Source: Streptomyces umbrinus (GTDB taxonomy: Bacteria > Actinomycetota > Actinomycetes > Streptomycetales > Streptomycetaceae). Taken from it: DNA of 64,000 nt. Below are positions 45,051-53,700 of the stretch, piece after piece. The DNA lies in NCBI RefSeq assembly GCF_030817415.1, contig NZ_JAUSZI010000002.1:1736001-1800000 (forward strand). The letters are read 5' to 3'. Positions within the stretch are counted from its first letter, which is position 1. Each line of letters opens with the position of its first letter. The notes below the pieces were generated by a model. The model was not told the DNA's origin and made no database searches. It saw only the letters and a list, made by a program, of their open reading frames with translations. Made by a program: the position numbers and the translations under genes.

Positions 45051-46793
45051 GTGGCCAAGTTGCCGGGCGTGCTGGCGCTGCCTCGGATGCTCCGTCATTT
45101 CGCGACCACCGGCGAAGGGCTCCCCGAGGACGGCGCGGTGGAGGTGGATGCCCCGGACGACGCGCTCCGTGCCGTGCTCTCCGCCGCGAGGTCCGGGACC
45201 TGGGAGCCTGCCGCGACTCTGCTGGCGGAGACTCGCTCCGCCGGGGGCTGGTACCGGCGCGGCCTGTTCAGCGCCGGTCTCGCCGAACTCGCGTTGCACC
45301 ACCACGGGTGGCTGGACGACTGGAACCGCGCACGGCCCGGCGACCCCGATCTGGCCCTGGTACTCGCCGAATTGGAGATCGACCGCGCCTGGGAGATCCG
45401 TACGGCGGCACGCGCCCGCCATGTGTCACAGGAGCAGTTCCACGCGTTCCGCACCCTCCTGAACGACGCCACGCCGGTACTGCGGACGGCCGCCGATCTG
45501 AACCCGGGCGACCCCGTTCCCTGGCGGATCCTCATCGGCCATGCCATGGGACTGGGCGGGCCCCGCGACGTCTTCGACGAGTACCTGGCACGGGGCAGGG
45601 ACTGCGACCCGCACGACCTCGGCCTGCACACCCGTGCGGTGCAGTACCTGGCACAGAAGTGGTACGGCTCGCATGCCGAGATGTTCGACTTCGCGGAGTC
45701 GGCCGCCGCCGCTGCGCCCGAGGGCTCGTTGCTGCGCGGTCTGCCCCTGCAGGCGGTCACCGAGTACGCGCTGGACCACGACGCGGGGATGGGCCAGGGG
45801 CCGGTGGCCTGGTCCCGTATCGAGGCCCTCGTCGAGGCGGGTCTCGAACTCTCCGCCGCGTACGGGCCGGGCGACCGGCAGGCCGCGAAGTTCCGCAACC
45901 ATCTCGCCCTCGCGCTGATCCGCTGCGAGCGCCACCACGAGGCCCTGGAGACCTTCCGGCTCATCGGCACCGACGCGCGCACCTTCCCCTGGGCGTACCT
46001 CGGCGACGCCCGGGAGATCTTCCTCCTCCTGCGCAAGGGGGTCCGCGTCCAAGTCTCCACATCCACCCCGTACTTCGGCGGTTCCATCCCCTCCCCGGTG
46101 GCCGAGGCCCCGTCAGAAACCCTGGCGCCGGGCACGACCGCGACCGTACCCGCGGCCACGGCCATGGCCCTGGCAGTCGTCGGTGCCCGGATGAGCGAGG
46201 TCCGCGAGGCGGTCCTGATCACCGGTACGACCATGCGCCTTGCCCCGGCACCCCGGGGCAGCACCCTGGTGGAGACCGCACCCTCGGCCGATCCGCCGGC
46301 CCGCCGCAAGGGCATGCGCAGGACGCTGCTGGGCGAGGGCGAACTGCCCCGGCTCGCCCGCGCGTTCAGCAGGGGTGAGACATGGCCGGTCCTCGTGGTG
46401 GCGAAGGAGGGAGCCGACTACACGCTCCGCCTGTACCGCGACGGCCGGGAGCTGACCGCCCATGTCTGGTGGACCGACCCGGCCGAGATGCCGACGCAGG
46501 AGGAGGCGGCCAAGCGGGCGACAGCACTGGCGGCTTGCTACGGCTTGGCTGACCACCGGCCGCTCACCGCCGCCCTCCGCGGCACCGGGGCACCACTGCA
46601 GCACATCGGGGAGACGTTCACGTTGCTCGGGCTGCCCCCGCTGCCCGCCGGTTTCGGCGATCGCCCCGAGCCGCTCGCGGACATGCGGGGCGCTCAGGTC
46701 GTGGCGCGGCGGTCACTCTTCGGCGCCATCAAGGAGACGCTGGCCTCGGACGACTCGGGCCACCGTGGCGGGGAGCTGCCGCCGTTGTCCTGA
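45051..46793 (+). CDS. TPR-like protein of unknown function
   Basis: A 580-residue soluble protein. Residues 1 to about 330 are helix-rich with TPR/HAT-like periodicity (for example ALVLAELEIDRAWEIRTAARAR and HLALALIRCERHHEALETFRLIG). A Thr/Pro/Ala-rich linker follows and a C-terminal mixed domain includes WPVLVVAKEGADYTLRLYRDGREL. I do not recognise a catalytic motif. The GTG at 45051 has GGAAGGA 5 bases upstream and is preferred to the longer frame from 44988, which begins in the terminator region. It is convergent with the ABC importer operon and separated from it by a hairpin. Confidence 0.7.
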   Translation: MAKLPGVLALPRMLRHFATTGEGLPEDGAVEVDAPDDALRAVLSAARSGTWEPAATLLAETRSAGGWYRRGLFSAGLAELALHHHGWLDDWNRARPGDPDLALVLAELEIDRAWEIRTAARARHVSQEQFHAFRTLLNDATPVLRTAADLNPGDPVPWRILIGHAMGLGGPRDVFDEYLARGRDCDPHDLGLHTRAVQYLAQKWYGSHAEMFDFAESAAAAAPEGSLLRGLPLQAVTEYALDHDAGMGQGPVAWSRIEALVEAGLELSAAYGPGDRQAAKFRNHLALALIRCERHHEALETFRLIGTDARTFPWAYLGDAREIFLLLRKGVRVQVSTSTPYFGGSIPSPVAEAPSETLAPGTTATVPAATAMALAVVGARMSEVREAVLITGTTMRLAPAPRGSTLVETAPSADPPARRKGMRRTLLGEGELPRLARAFSRGETWPVLVVAKEGADYTLRLYRDGRELTAHVWWTDPAEMPTQEEAAKRATALAACYGLADHRPLTAALRGTGAPLQHIGETFTLLGLPPLPAGFGDRPEPLADMRGAQVVARRSLFGAIKETLASDDSGHRGGELPPLS

Positions 46794-46815
46794 CTCGGCC
46801 CGCCACGCACGCCAA

Positions 46816-46846
46816 GGGCCCGCCCCGAGTGTTTCCGGGCGGGCCC
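46816..46846. terminator. Bidirectional hairpin between convergent genes
   Basis: GGGCCCGCCC (46816-46825) pairs with GGGCGGGCCC (46837-46846) across an 11-base loop. It can serve the TPR-like gene and the ABC operon that converge here. Confidence 0.85.
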
Positions 46847-46869
46847 GAAGGCGAGGAGTGAACGGTGGG

Positions 46870-47892
46870 TCAGGTCTTGCGGCGGGACGTCATCGCCCGC
46901 TGGATCAGGATGAACGCGCACAGCAGCACACCCGTCGCGATCTTCGTCCACCACGAGCTCAGTGTGCCCTCGAACTGGATGAGGCTCTTGATGAGGCCGA
47001 GGACGAGGACGCCGAAGAGGGTGCCGATCACATAGCCGGAGCCGCCCGTGAGGAGCGTGCCCCCGATGACGACCGCGGCGATCGCGTCGAGCTCCATGCC
47101 GGTGGCGTGCAGGGGGTCGCCGGACTGGATGTAGAGGGTGAAGAGGAGTCCGGCGAGCGCCGAGCAGAAACCGCTCATCGTGTACACGGCGATCTTGGTG
47201 CCGCCCTGCGGAAGGCCCATCAGCAGGGCCGACTGCTCGTTGCCGCCGATGGCGTACACCCGACGTCCGAAGCGCGTGTAGTGCAGGACGTAGAACGCCG
47301 CGGCCAGCACCACCAGCGCCACGATGGCCCCGATGGAGAGGAAGGCGCCTCCCAGTGACACCTGTGTCTGGGCCATGCTGCTCACGGAGGAGTCGCCGAT
47401 GGAGATGGACTCCTTGCTGATGACCAGGCACAGGCCCCGGAAGAGGAAGAGGCCGGCGAGGGTCACGATGAAGGGCTGGATCTCGAAGTTCTGGATCACA
47501 TAGCCCATCAGGAAGCCGCCGAAGGCTCCCACGGCGAGCGCCATGGGGATGACGACCACGATCGGCAGGCCCTGACGTTCCACCAGCCATGCCGTGAACA
47601 TGGTGGTGAAGCCGATGACGGAGCCGACCGACAGGTCGATGCCGCCGGACAGGATGACGAAGGTGGCGCCGACGGCTGCGACCAGCAGATAGCTGTTGTC
47701 GATGAACAGGTTGAGGAAGACCTGCGCTTCGGCGAACCCGTAGTTCTGGTACCGGCTCAGGCCGACGGCGTACATCACGAGGAAGAGACCGGCCGTCACC
47801 AGGACGGGCAGCCGCCGGTCGCCGAGTACGCGCGCGGCCTTGCTGGTCGTACGGCTGTCCGCCGCCGTCGGCCGCTGGGTGGTCGTGCTCAT
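46870..47892 (-). CDS. Sugar ABC transporter permease (YjfF type)
   Basis: A 340-residue permease of the CUT2/RbsC family with the signature LSGGIDLSVGSVIGFTTMFTAW and AIGGNEQSALLMGLPQGGTKIAVYTMSG, which also appear in the partner permease. The ATG at 47890-47892 overlaps the partner stop by one base (TGATG) and has GGAGGT 5 bases upstream. Having two different permeases with one double ATPase is the YtfQRT-YjfF arrangement, whose E. coli version takes up furanose sugars. Confidence 0.88.
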   Translation of the reverse strand: MSTTTQRPTAADSRTTSKAARVLGDRRLPVLVTAGLFLVMYAVGLSRYQNYGFAEAQVFLNLFIDNSYLLVAAVGATFVILSGGIDLSVGSVIGFTTMFTAWLVERQGLPIVVVIPMALAVGAFGGFLMGYVIQNFEIQPFIVTLAGLFLFRGLCLVISKESISIGDSSVSSMAQTQVSLGGAFLSIGAIVALVVLAAAFYVLHYTRFGRRVYAIGGNEQSALLMGLPQGGTKIAVYTMSGFCSALAGLLFTLYIQSGDPLHATGMELDAIAAVVIGGTLLTGGSGYVIGTLFGVLVLGLIKSLIQFEGTLSSWWTKIATGVLLCAFILIQRAMTSRRKT

Positions 47893-48983
47893 CACGACAC
47901 CTCCATCTTGGGGGAGGCCTCGGCCGCCGGGGCGGTCTCCGCCGGTGCCGGTGCCGCGGCCTGCTTGCCGCCGAGCTTCGCGCCGAACACCTTGGCGCGG
48001 AACTTCGGCGACTGCATCAGGCAGACGATGATGACGACGGCGGCCTTGAAGACCAGGTTGGTCTGGGTCGGCACACCGATGGTGTAGATCGTGGTGGTCA
48101 GGGTCTGGATGACGAGGGCGCCGACGACCGTGCCGCCGATGGAGAACCGGCCGCCGAGCAGCGACGTACCGCCGATGACCACGGCGAGGATCGCGTCGAG
48201 CTCGATCCACAGACCGGCGTTGTTGCCGTCCGCGGCCGAGGTGTTGGAGCTGATCATCAGGCCCGCGATACCGGCGCACAGCGCGCAGAACACGTACACC
48301 ATGATCTTGATCCGCATGGACCTGATGCCGACCAGGCGGCTGGCCTCGGCGTTGCCGCCGACGGACTCGACGAGCAGGCCGAGGGCCGTGCGGCGGGTGA
48401 TCACCACGGTGACGGCCACGACGGCGGCCACGATGAAGATGGAGAAGGGCAGCGTCAGCCAGTAGCCGCCGCCGATCAGCTTGTACGGCTCGCTGTTGAC
48501 GGTGATGATCTGCCCGTCGGTGATCAGCTGGGCGACACCGCGGCCGGCGACCATGATGATCAGCGTGGCGATGATCGGCTGGATGCCCATCCTGGCGACC
48601 AGGAAGCCGTTCCAGAGGCCGCAGACGATCGCGGCCACCAGTCCGATGCCCAGGGCCAGGAACACCCCGGACAGGGCGCTCTGGTCGGCCTGGTCGCTGA
48701 TGTACGAACAGGTCAGGGCGCCGGTGATGGCGACCACGGCGCCGACGGAGAGGTCGATGCCGCCGGTGGCGATGACCAGGGTCATGCCGACCGCGACCAG
48801 GATGAGGGGCGAGCCGAACAGGACGATCGAGACGAGGCTGCCGTAGAGGTGGCCGTCCGTCATCTTGATCGCGAAGAAGTCGGGTGTGAAGGGAACGTTG
48901 ACGAGCAGCAGGATGACCAGCACGGCGACCGGCCAGAACAGGTGATGGTGTGTCAGCGCTCGCCATCGGGGAGTGGTGGTCAC
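47892..48983 (-). CDS. Sugar ABC transporter permease (YtfT type)
   Basis: A 363-residue CUT2-family permease. Ten helices carry ATGGIDLSVGAVVAITGALTC and SVGGNAEASRLVGIRSMRIKIMVYVF; the C-terminal 30 residues are an Ala/Pro/Glu tail. The GTG at 48983 overlaps the ATPase stop as GTGA, and its own stop overlaps the YjfF-type start. It forms a heterodimeric channel with that protein. Confidence 0.88.
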   Translation of the reverse strand: MTTTPRWRALTHHHLFWPVAVLVILLLVNVPFTPDFFAIKMTDGHLYGSLVSIVLFGSPLILVAVGMTLVIATGGIDLSVGAVVAITGALTCSYISDQADQSALSGVFLALGIGLVAAIVCGLWNGFLVARMGIQPIIATLIIMVAGRGVAQLITDGQIITVNSEPYKLIGGGYWLTLPFSIFIVAAVVAVTVVITRRTALGLLVESVGGNAEASRLVGIRSMRIKIMVYVFCALCAGIAGLMISSNTSAADGNNAGLWIELDAILAVVIGGTSLLGGRFSIGGTVVGALVIQTLTTTIYTIGVPTQTNLVFKAAVVIIVCLMQSPKFRAKVFGAKLGGKQAAAPAPAETAPAAEASPKMEVS

Positions 48984-50518
48984 TGGTGCTCTCCGCTCGC
49001 GATGGTCTCCAGGATCCGGGTGGTGGTGATCTCGGGCCCGTTGGCGAGCTGCGCCACCAGCTTGCGGTCGCGCAGCACTCCGATGGTGTGGCTGAGCCGC
49101 AGGACCTCCTCCAGCTCGGCCGCGATGTACAGCACGGCCATGCCCTCCTCGGAGAGCGAGACCACGAGTTTCTGGATCTCGGCCTTCGCGCCGATGTCGA
49201 TGCCGCGCGTCGGCTCGTCCAGGATCAGCAGTTTGGGCTGGGTGATCAGCCAGCGGGCGAGCAGCACCTTCTGCTGGTTGCCGCCGCTGAGCTGGCCGAC
49301 CCTGGCCTCGGGGTTGGCGGGCCTGATGTCCAGGGCCTTGATGTACTTGGCGACGAGTTCGTCGCGCTGGGCGATGGGGATGGGCCGGGTCCAGCCGCGG
49401 GAGGCCTGCAGGGCGAGGATGATGTTCTCCCGCACCGTCAGGTCCGGTACGAGGCCCTCGGTCTTGCGGTTCTCCGAGCAGAACGCGACGCCCGCGGCGA
49501 TCGCGTCGTTCGGGGCGCTCATCGAGACCTGCTTGCCGCCGATGGTCAGCTTGCCGCTGTCGGGGTGGTCGGCGCCGAAGAGCAGCCGGGCGAGTTCGGT
49601 GCGGCCCGATCCGAGGAGACCGGCGAGTCCGATGACCTCGCCCTTCTTGATCTCCAGGTCGAAGGGGGCGATGCCGCCGACGCGGCCGAGGCCGTCCGCC
49701 TGGAGCAGCGGTTCGCCCACGTCGGAGTGGAGTTGCTGGTCGTGCAGTTCCTCAAGCTGGTCCAGGGCCTTGCCGATCATCAGCTGGACGAGGCCGACCT
49801 GGTCGAGGTCGCGGACCATGTGCTCGCCGACCAGGGTGCCGTTGCGCAGGACGGTCATCCGGTCGCAGACCTCGTAGATCTGGTCGAGGAAGTGCGACAC
49901 GAAGAGGATCGCGACGCCTTCGTCCTTCAACCGCCGCATCAGGGCGAAGAGTTCGAGGACCTCGTCGCGGTCGAGGCTGGAGGTCGGCTCGTCGAGAATG
50001 AGCACCTTGGTGCCCGCCCCCTGACCGTCGGCGTCTCCGGTGCCCACCGACCGTACGATCGCGACCAGTTGCTGCACGGCCAGCGGGTACGAGGACAGGG
50101 GCGCGGTGACGTCGATGTCGAGGCCGAGCCGGTCGACCAGCTCGGCGGCCTCACGGCGCAGCCGCTTCCACTGGATGCGGCCGAAGCGGGTGGGCTCGCG
50201 CCCGATGAAGATGTTCTCCGCCACCGACAGGTTGGGGCAGAGGTTGACCTCCTGGTAGACCGTGCTGACGCCGGCCTGCTGCGCCTGCGACGGGCTGGCG
50301 AACCGTACGTTCGTGCCGTTGAGGGTGATGGTGCCGCCGTCCAGGGAGTGGACCCCGGTCAGCACCTTGATGAGGGTGGACTTGCCGGCGCCGTTCTCGC
50401 CGAGCAGTGCGTGGATCTCGCCGGGGAAGAGCCGGAAGTCGACACCCGACAGAGCCCGTACCCCCGGAAACTCTTTGACTATGCCCGTCATCTCCAGGAC
50501 GGGCAGCGGCTCTGCCAT
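48980..50518 (-). CDS. Sugar ABC transporter ATPase with two nucleotide-binding domains (YtfR type)
   Basis: A 512-residue duplicated ATPase of the CUT2 (RbsA/YtfR) family. The N-terminal domain has Walker A GENGAGKST and Walker B VLILDEPTSSLD. The C-terminal domain has a degenerate Walker A (GLLGSGRTEL), signature LSGGNQQKV and LLILDEPTRGIDIG. The ATG at 50516-50518 follows AGGAG. The gap of 209 bases to the binding-protein gene is largely filled by a 28-bp tandem repeat. Confidence 0.9.
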   Translation of the reverse strand: MAEPLPVLEMTGIVKEFPGVRALSGVDFRLFPGEIHALLGENGAGKSTLIKVLTGVHSLDGGTITLNGTNVRFASPSQAQQAGVSTVYQEVNLCPNLSVAENIFIGREPTRFGRIQWKRLRREAAELVDRLGLDIDVTAPLSSYPLAVQQLVAIVRSVGTGDADGQGAGTKVLILDEPTSSLDRDEVLELFALMRRLKDEGVAILFVSHFLDQIYEVCDRMTVLRNGTLVGEHMVRDLDQVGLVQLMIGKALDQLEELHDQQLHSDVGEPLLQADGLGRVGGIAPFDLEIKKGEVIGLAGLLGSGRTELARLLFGADHPDSGKLTIGGKQVSMSAPNDAIAAGVAFCSENRKTEGLVPDLTVRENIILALQASRGWTRPIPIAQRDELVAKYIKALDIRPANPEARVGQLSGGNQQKVLLARWLITQPKLLILDEPTRGIDIGAKAEIQKLVVSLSEEGMAVLYIAAELEEVLRLSHTIGVLRDRKLVAQLANGPEITTTRILETIASGEHQ

Positions 50519-50613
50519 GGCAGCGCTCCTCATGGATTTCGTTCAGTCCCGCAGGGAGCCCCCTGGGCCGAGGTCTTCGGCCGGAGGGAGGCTCCCTGGC
50601 GGTGGGTGCGGTC

Positions 50614-50747
50614 GGTCAGTACGTGCGGGCCGACGCCCGCGGATCCGTACGTGCGGATCGGCACCCGCGGATCAGTGACTGCGGATCGGCACCCGAAGGT
50701 CAGTACCTGCGGGTCGGCACCCGTGGGTCAGTACTTGCGGGTCGGGA
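50614..50747. repeat. 28-bp tandem repeat, nearly five units, overlapping the end of the binding-protein gene
   Basis: Units start at 50614, 50642, 50670, 50698 and 50726 (the last partial), each with the pattern GGTCAGTAC-TGCGGGTCGG-CACCCG. The unit at 50726 includes the stop codon of the binding-protein gene, so the array looks like repeated copies of that gene's last codons. Confidence 0.85.
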
Positions 50748-51738
50748 GCGCGTCCTTGGCCTGCTCCTGCAGGAAGTCGCCCTCCTTGGTCTTGATACGG
50801 CGCTCGACCGTCTCGCCGTCGTTGACCTTCTTCACGAGCTCCATCAGCTGGGGGCCGAGCAGCGGGTTGCACTCGACGATGCCGTTGATCTTGCCCTCGG
50901 ACATCGCGACGAAGCCGTCCTTCACACCGTCGACCGAGATGATCAGGATGTCCTTGCCGGGCTTCTTGCCGGCCGCCTCGATGGACTGGATGGCGCCGAG
51001 AGCCATGTCGTCGTTGTGCGCGTAGAGCACGTTGATGTCCGGGTTGGACTGCAGGAAGGCCGCCATGACCTGCTTGCCGCCTGCCCTGGTGAAGTCGCCG
51101 GTCTGGCTGACGACGATCTTCCAGTCGTCCTTGTGGTCGGCCTCCATGATTTCCTTGAAGCCCTTGGCGCGTTCGAGCGCGGGGGCGGCGCCGGTGGTGC
51201 CCTCCAGCTGGGCGATCTTCACCGCACCCTTGTGGCCGGCCTTCTCGAGAACCGTCTCCAGCATCTTGCCCGCGCGTCGGCCCTCGTCGGTGAAGTCGGA
51301 GCCTATGAAGGAGACGTACAGGGAGTCGTCGGACGTCTCGATCGAGCGGTCGGTGAGGATGACCGGGATCTTCGCGGTCTTGGCCTCCTTGAGCACCGCG
51401 TCCCAGCCGGTGACGACCACCGGCGAGAAGGCGATGACGTTCACCTTCTGCGCGATGTAGCTGCGGATCGCCGAGATCTGGTTCTCCTGCTTCTGCTGCG
51501 CGTCGGAGAACTTGAGGGTGTAACCGGCGTCCTTGGCCGCCGCCTTGACCGACTTGGTGTTGGCGGTGCGCCAGCCGCTCTCCGAGCCGACCTGTGCGAA
51601 GCCGAGGGTGATCTTCTTGCCACCGCTGCCGCCGGCGGAGGAACTCGAGCTGCCCTCGTCCTCCTTGGCACAGGCCGCCAGGCCGCCCGCCGCCGCCACG
51701 CCGACCGCCGCGGTGAGGAAGTTCCTTCTGTTGAGCAT
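50728..51738 (-). CDS. Sugar-binding lipoprotein of the ABC importer (YtfQ type)
   Basis: A 336-residue periplasmic-binding-protein-fold lipoprotein. The signal MLNRRNFLTAAVGVAAAGG ends in the lipobox LAAC with twin Arg/Asn-Arg typical of Tat lipoproteins, followed by a Ser/Gly linker. The body has the ribose/galactofuranose pattern (SAIRSYIAQKVNVIAFSPVVVTGWDAVL and VLYAHNDDMALGAIQSIEAAGK). GGAGAAGA precedes the ATG at 51738; the frame runs upstream to 51852 without a ribosome site. Its promoter carries the motif shared with the GH43 locus, pointing to arabinose or arabino-oligosaccharides. Confidence 0.9.
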   Translation of the reverse strand: MLNRRNFLTAAVGVAAAGGLAACAKEDEGSSSSSAGGSGGKKITLGFAQVGSESGWRTANTKSVKAAAKDAGYTLKFSDAQQKQENQISAIRSYIAQKVNVIAFSPVVVTGWDAVLKEAKTAKIPVILTDRSIETSDDSLYVSFIGSDFTDEGRRAGKMLETVLEKAGHKGAVKIAQLEGTTGAAPALERAKGFKEIMEADHKDDWKIVVSQTGDFTRAGGKQVMAAFLQSNPDINVLYAHNDDMALGAIQSIEAAGKKPGKDILIISVDGVKDGFVAMSEGKINGIVECNPLLGPQLMELVKKVNDGETVERRIKTKEGDFLQEQAKDALPTRKY

Positions 51739-51821
51739 GTGTCTTCTCCTTTGAAGAGCCGGTCCCTGGGGGACCTGCTGGTACGCCTTGCTACTCGCCG
51801 GGACAGGCTGCCCTCGTCCAG

Positions 51822-51842
51822 CCTGTCGATCATTGTTCGACA
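51822..51842. promoter_or_regulatory. Inverted-repeat operator upstream of the ABC importer, shared with the GH43 locus
   Basis: TGTCGATCATTGTTCGACA (51824-51842) contains TGTCGA/TCGACA arms read on the minus strand as TGTCGA-ACAATGA-TCGACA. Its first 18 bases from 51822 match 39562-39579 at 16 positions. It lies 84-104 bases before the binding-protein ATG. Confidence 0.7.
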
Positions 51843-51894
51843 TATCGGCCATACAGATGCGGTGAAAATCGGCCGGGGGGTGCTGTGCGCGGTG

Positions 51895-52941
51895 TCAGGT
51901 GGGTGCTGCGCCCGGGTCCGCGGTGTACGGGAAAGTGCTTGCGCGGACCACGAGTTGGGGCTCGATGGCGAACCGGGGTGTCCCGGCCGGGTCACGGCCC
52001 TCGATCAGGTCCAGGAGCAGGGCGATGCTCCGTTTGCCCACCGCCGAGAAGTCCTGCCGGACGGTGGTGAGCGGTGGGGCGAAGAACTCCGACTCCGGTA
52101 TGTCGTCGAAGCCGACCACCGCGACGTCCTGGGGAGTTCGCACGCCCGCTTCCCGAAGGGCCCGCAACACCCCCAGTGCCATCTGGTCGTTGGCGACGAA
52201 GACCGCGGTCAGCCCCCGGCCCACCCAGCCGGCCAGTTCCTGGCCCGCCCGGTAGCCCGACAGCGGACTCCAGTCCCCGCGCAGGGACATCGGCGGTTCG
52301 ACACCGGCCTCTTCGAGGGTCGCCCGCCAGCCGGCGGCCCGGTCGGCCGCCTCCTGCCAGTCCTCGGGTCCGGCGAGGTGCCAGACCGTACGGTGGCCGG
52401 CGGCCAGCAGATGACCGGTGGCCAGCCGTGCGCCCATGTGCTGGTCCACGTTGACGCAGGGGATCCCCACGCCCGGTCCACTGCCCACGGTCACCACCGG
52501 GAACGGATGGCGGAGTTCGGCGAGGGCCTCGACCGCCGACCGCTGCGGGGCGATGGCGACGACTCCCTCCACCCCGCCCTCACTGAGGTGGTCCAGGGCT
52601 TCGGACAGCGTCCCGACGGTCAGCTTGCGCAGGCTGACAGTGGAGACGAGGTAGCCCTCGGCGCGCGCGGCCTCTTCGAGTGCGAAGAGGGTGCTGGCCG
52701 GACCGTAGAGCGTCGTGTCGGAGGCGACGACTCCCAGGGTCCGAGTGCGTCGTGTGACCAGGGCTCGTGCGGAGGAGTTGCGGCGGTAGCCCATTTCCTC
52801 GATCGCGTGCAGCACCCTGGCCCGTGTCTCGTCCCGCACGTTGGGGTGATCCCCCAGCACACGGGAAACAGTCTGGTGGGACACGCCCGCCAGTCGCGCG
52901 ACATCGGCCATGGTGGGCGGCCGAAGCTGCGATTGTGCCAT
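51895..52941 (-). CDS. LacI-family transcriptional regulator of the ABC importer
   Basis: A 348-residue regulator. The helix-turn-helix TMADVARLAGVSHQTVSRVLGDHPNVRDETRARVLHAI is followed by the hinge MGYRRNSSARAL and an effector domain ending VVGFDDIPESEFFAPPLTTVRQDFSAVG. The ATG at 52939-52941 has a perfect GGAGGT 6 bases upstream; the frame extends to 53184 but crosses the operator. It sits 157 bases upstream of the binding-protein gene on the same strand. A lacO-like palindrome at 53168-53185 should be its own operator. Confidence 0.9.
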   Translation of the reverse strand: MAQSQLRPPTMADVARLAGVSHQTVSRVLGDHPNVRDETRARVLHAIEEMGYRRNSSARALVTRRTRTLGVVASDTTLYGPASTLFALEEAARAEGYLVSTVSLRKLTVGTLSEALDHLSEGGVEGVVAIAPQRSAVEALAELRHPFPVVTVGSGPGVGIPCVNVDQHMGARLATGHLLAAGHRTVWHLAGPEDWQEAADRAAGWRATLEEAGVEPPMSLRGDWSPLSGYRAGQELAGWVGRGLTAVFVANDQMALGVLRALREAGVRTPQDVAVVGFDDIPESEFFAPPLTTVRQDFSAVGKRSIALLLDLIEGRDPAGTPRFAIEPQLVVRASTFPYTADPGAAPT

Positions 52942-53167
52942 GGCCGCACCTCCTTGGCGGTCGTATACCGGAAGATTTCTGTGGCACCCGTGGACGTCTC
53001 CGGGCGCTGGGGCCCGGCCCGCGACAACGGCAACCGGTCCGCCGGACAGCCGGGTAACTCTCCGGGCGGGAGCTCCACGACCACGGCAGTTGCCACGGAG
53101 GCGAGCTGGGGCGTCGCGAACGCCATGGTCGTACCTCCCTGGAAGTCGGCCGGTGATTGCGGAGGTC

Positions 53168-53185
53168 ATTGTGAGCGCTAACAAT
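53168..53185. promoter_or_regulatory. lacO-like operator upstream of the LacI gene
   Basis: ATTGTGAGCGCTAACAAT is palindromic apart from one base pair and has the central AGCGCT typical of LacI-family sites. TTGACC at 53193-53198 on the minus strand is a plausible -35, putting the operator over the -10 region. Confidence 0.75.
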
Positions 53186-53437
53186 TCATGCCGGTCAAGG
53201 GTTCGAACAGCAGGAGGACGTCACGTTTGAGTAACGCGGCGGAAGCACGCGGTGTCGGGCCGGCGGCCCACAACACGGGTTCATGGCAAGGGTCTTGACG
53301 CGCTTCCGGCACGGCTCTATTTTCAGCACCGAAACTTCGAACCACGAACGAAATATCGGACGTTGATGATGACCGGTTCCAGCCAGAGGTACGCGCCTCT
53401 CCCCCGCCGATGCTGAGCATCGGCACAACACCCGCAC
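53186..53437. other. Non-coding flank between the LacI promoter and the tRNA-Pro scar
   Basis: No gene is supported. It holds the 19-base palindrome GCCGATGCTGAGCATCGGC (53406-53424) and AT-richer sequence around 53315-53370. Confidence 0.5.
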
Positions 53438-53481
53438 GCGAAAAGGGCCCTCACAGGCTCTCGCCTGCGAAGACCCTTCGC
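53438..53481 (-). terminator. Terminator of the former tRNA-Pro transcript
   Basis: Long imperfect stem: GCGAAAAGGG (53438-53447) with CCCTTCGC (53474-53481), and an inner CAGGC-TCTC-GCCTG hairpin (53454-53467). It directly follows the tRNA 3' end on the minus strand. Confidence 0.65.
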
Positions 53482-53485
53482 TCTG

Positions 53486-53527
53486 TCGGGACGACAGGAT
53501 TTGAACCTGCGACCCCTTGACCCCCAG
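53486..53527 (-). other. Orphan 3' half of tRNA-Pro(GGG): candidate att site scar
   Basis: On the minus strand 42 bases run from the anticodon loop (CTGGGGG) through TCAAG, the T-arm (GGTTCAAATCC) to the acceptor strand CGTCCCG and discriminator A. The bases upstream do not complete the anticodon stem (CACTC instead of CTTGA), and no D-arm or 5' acceptor strand follows. This is the anticodon-loop-to-3'-end segment that integrative elements use as att core. Confidence 0.8.
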
Positions 53528-53700
53528 GAGTGAGGGCCATAGGAATTACCTGCACATATCAAGCAGAACCAGGGTGCAGGACGTGCATCCCCGAGCGTGC
53601 TGTTCAGGGTCGCGAGCACCGTGTGGTCCCCGAATGGTCCCCAGGGCAGTGGTGACAGCGTGGGTATCTGCCTGCCGTAGACCAGCAGGTGCCGGACGGA

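Noticed and set aside
41903..45058. Minus-strand open frame of over 1000 codons opposite the giant GH43 gene
   Set aside because: It is the antisense shadow of a high-GC gene: no ribosome site, no domain, and Arg/Gly/Val/Asp-rich composition typical of such shadows.
53323..53619. Minus-strand ORF reading through the tRNA-Pro fragment
   Set aside because: The segment SRGRRFKSCRPD is the usual chance translation of a tRNA 3' half. The upstream portion might be an integrase tail, but there is not enough to call it.
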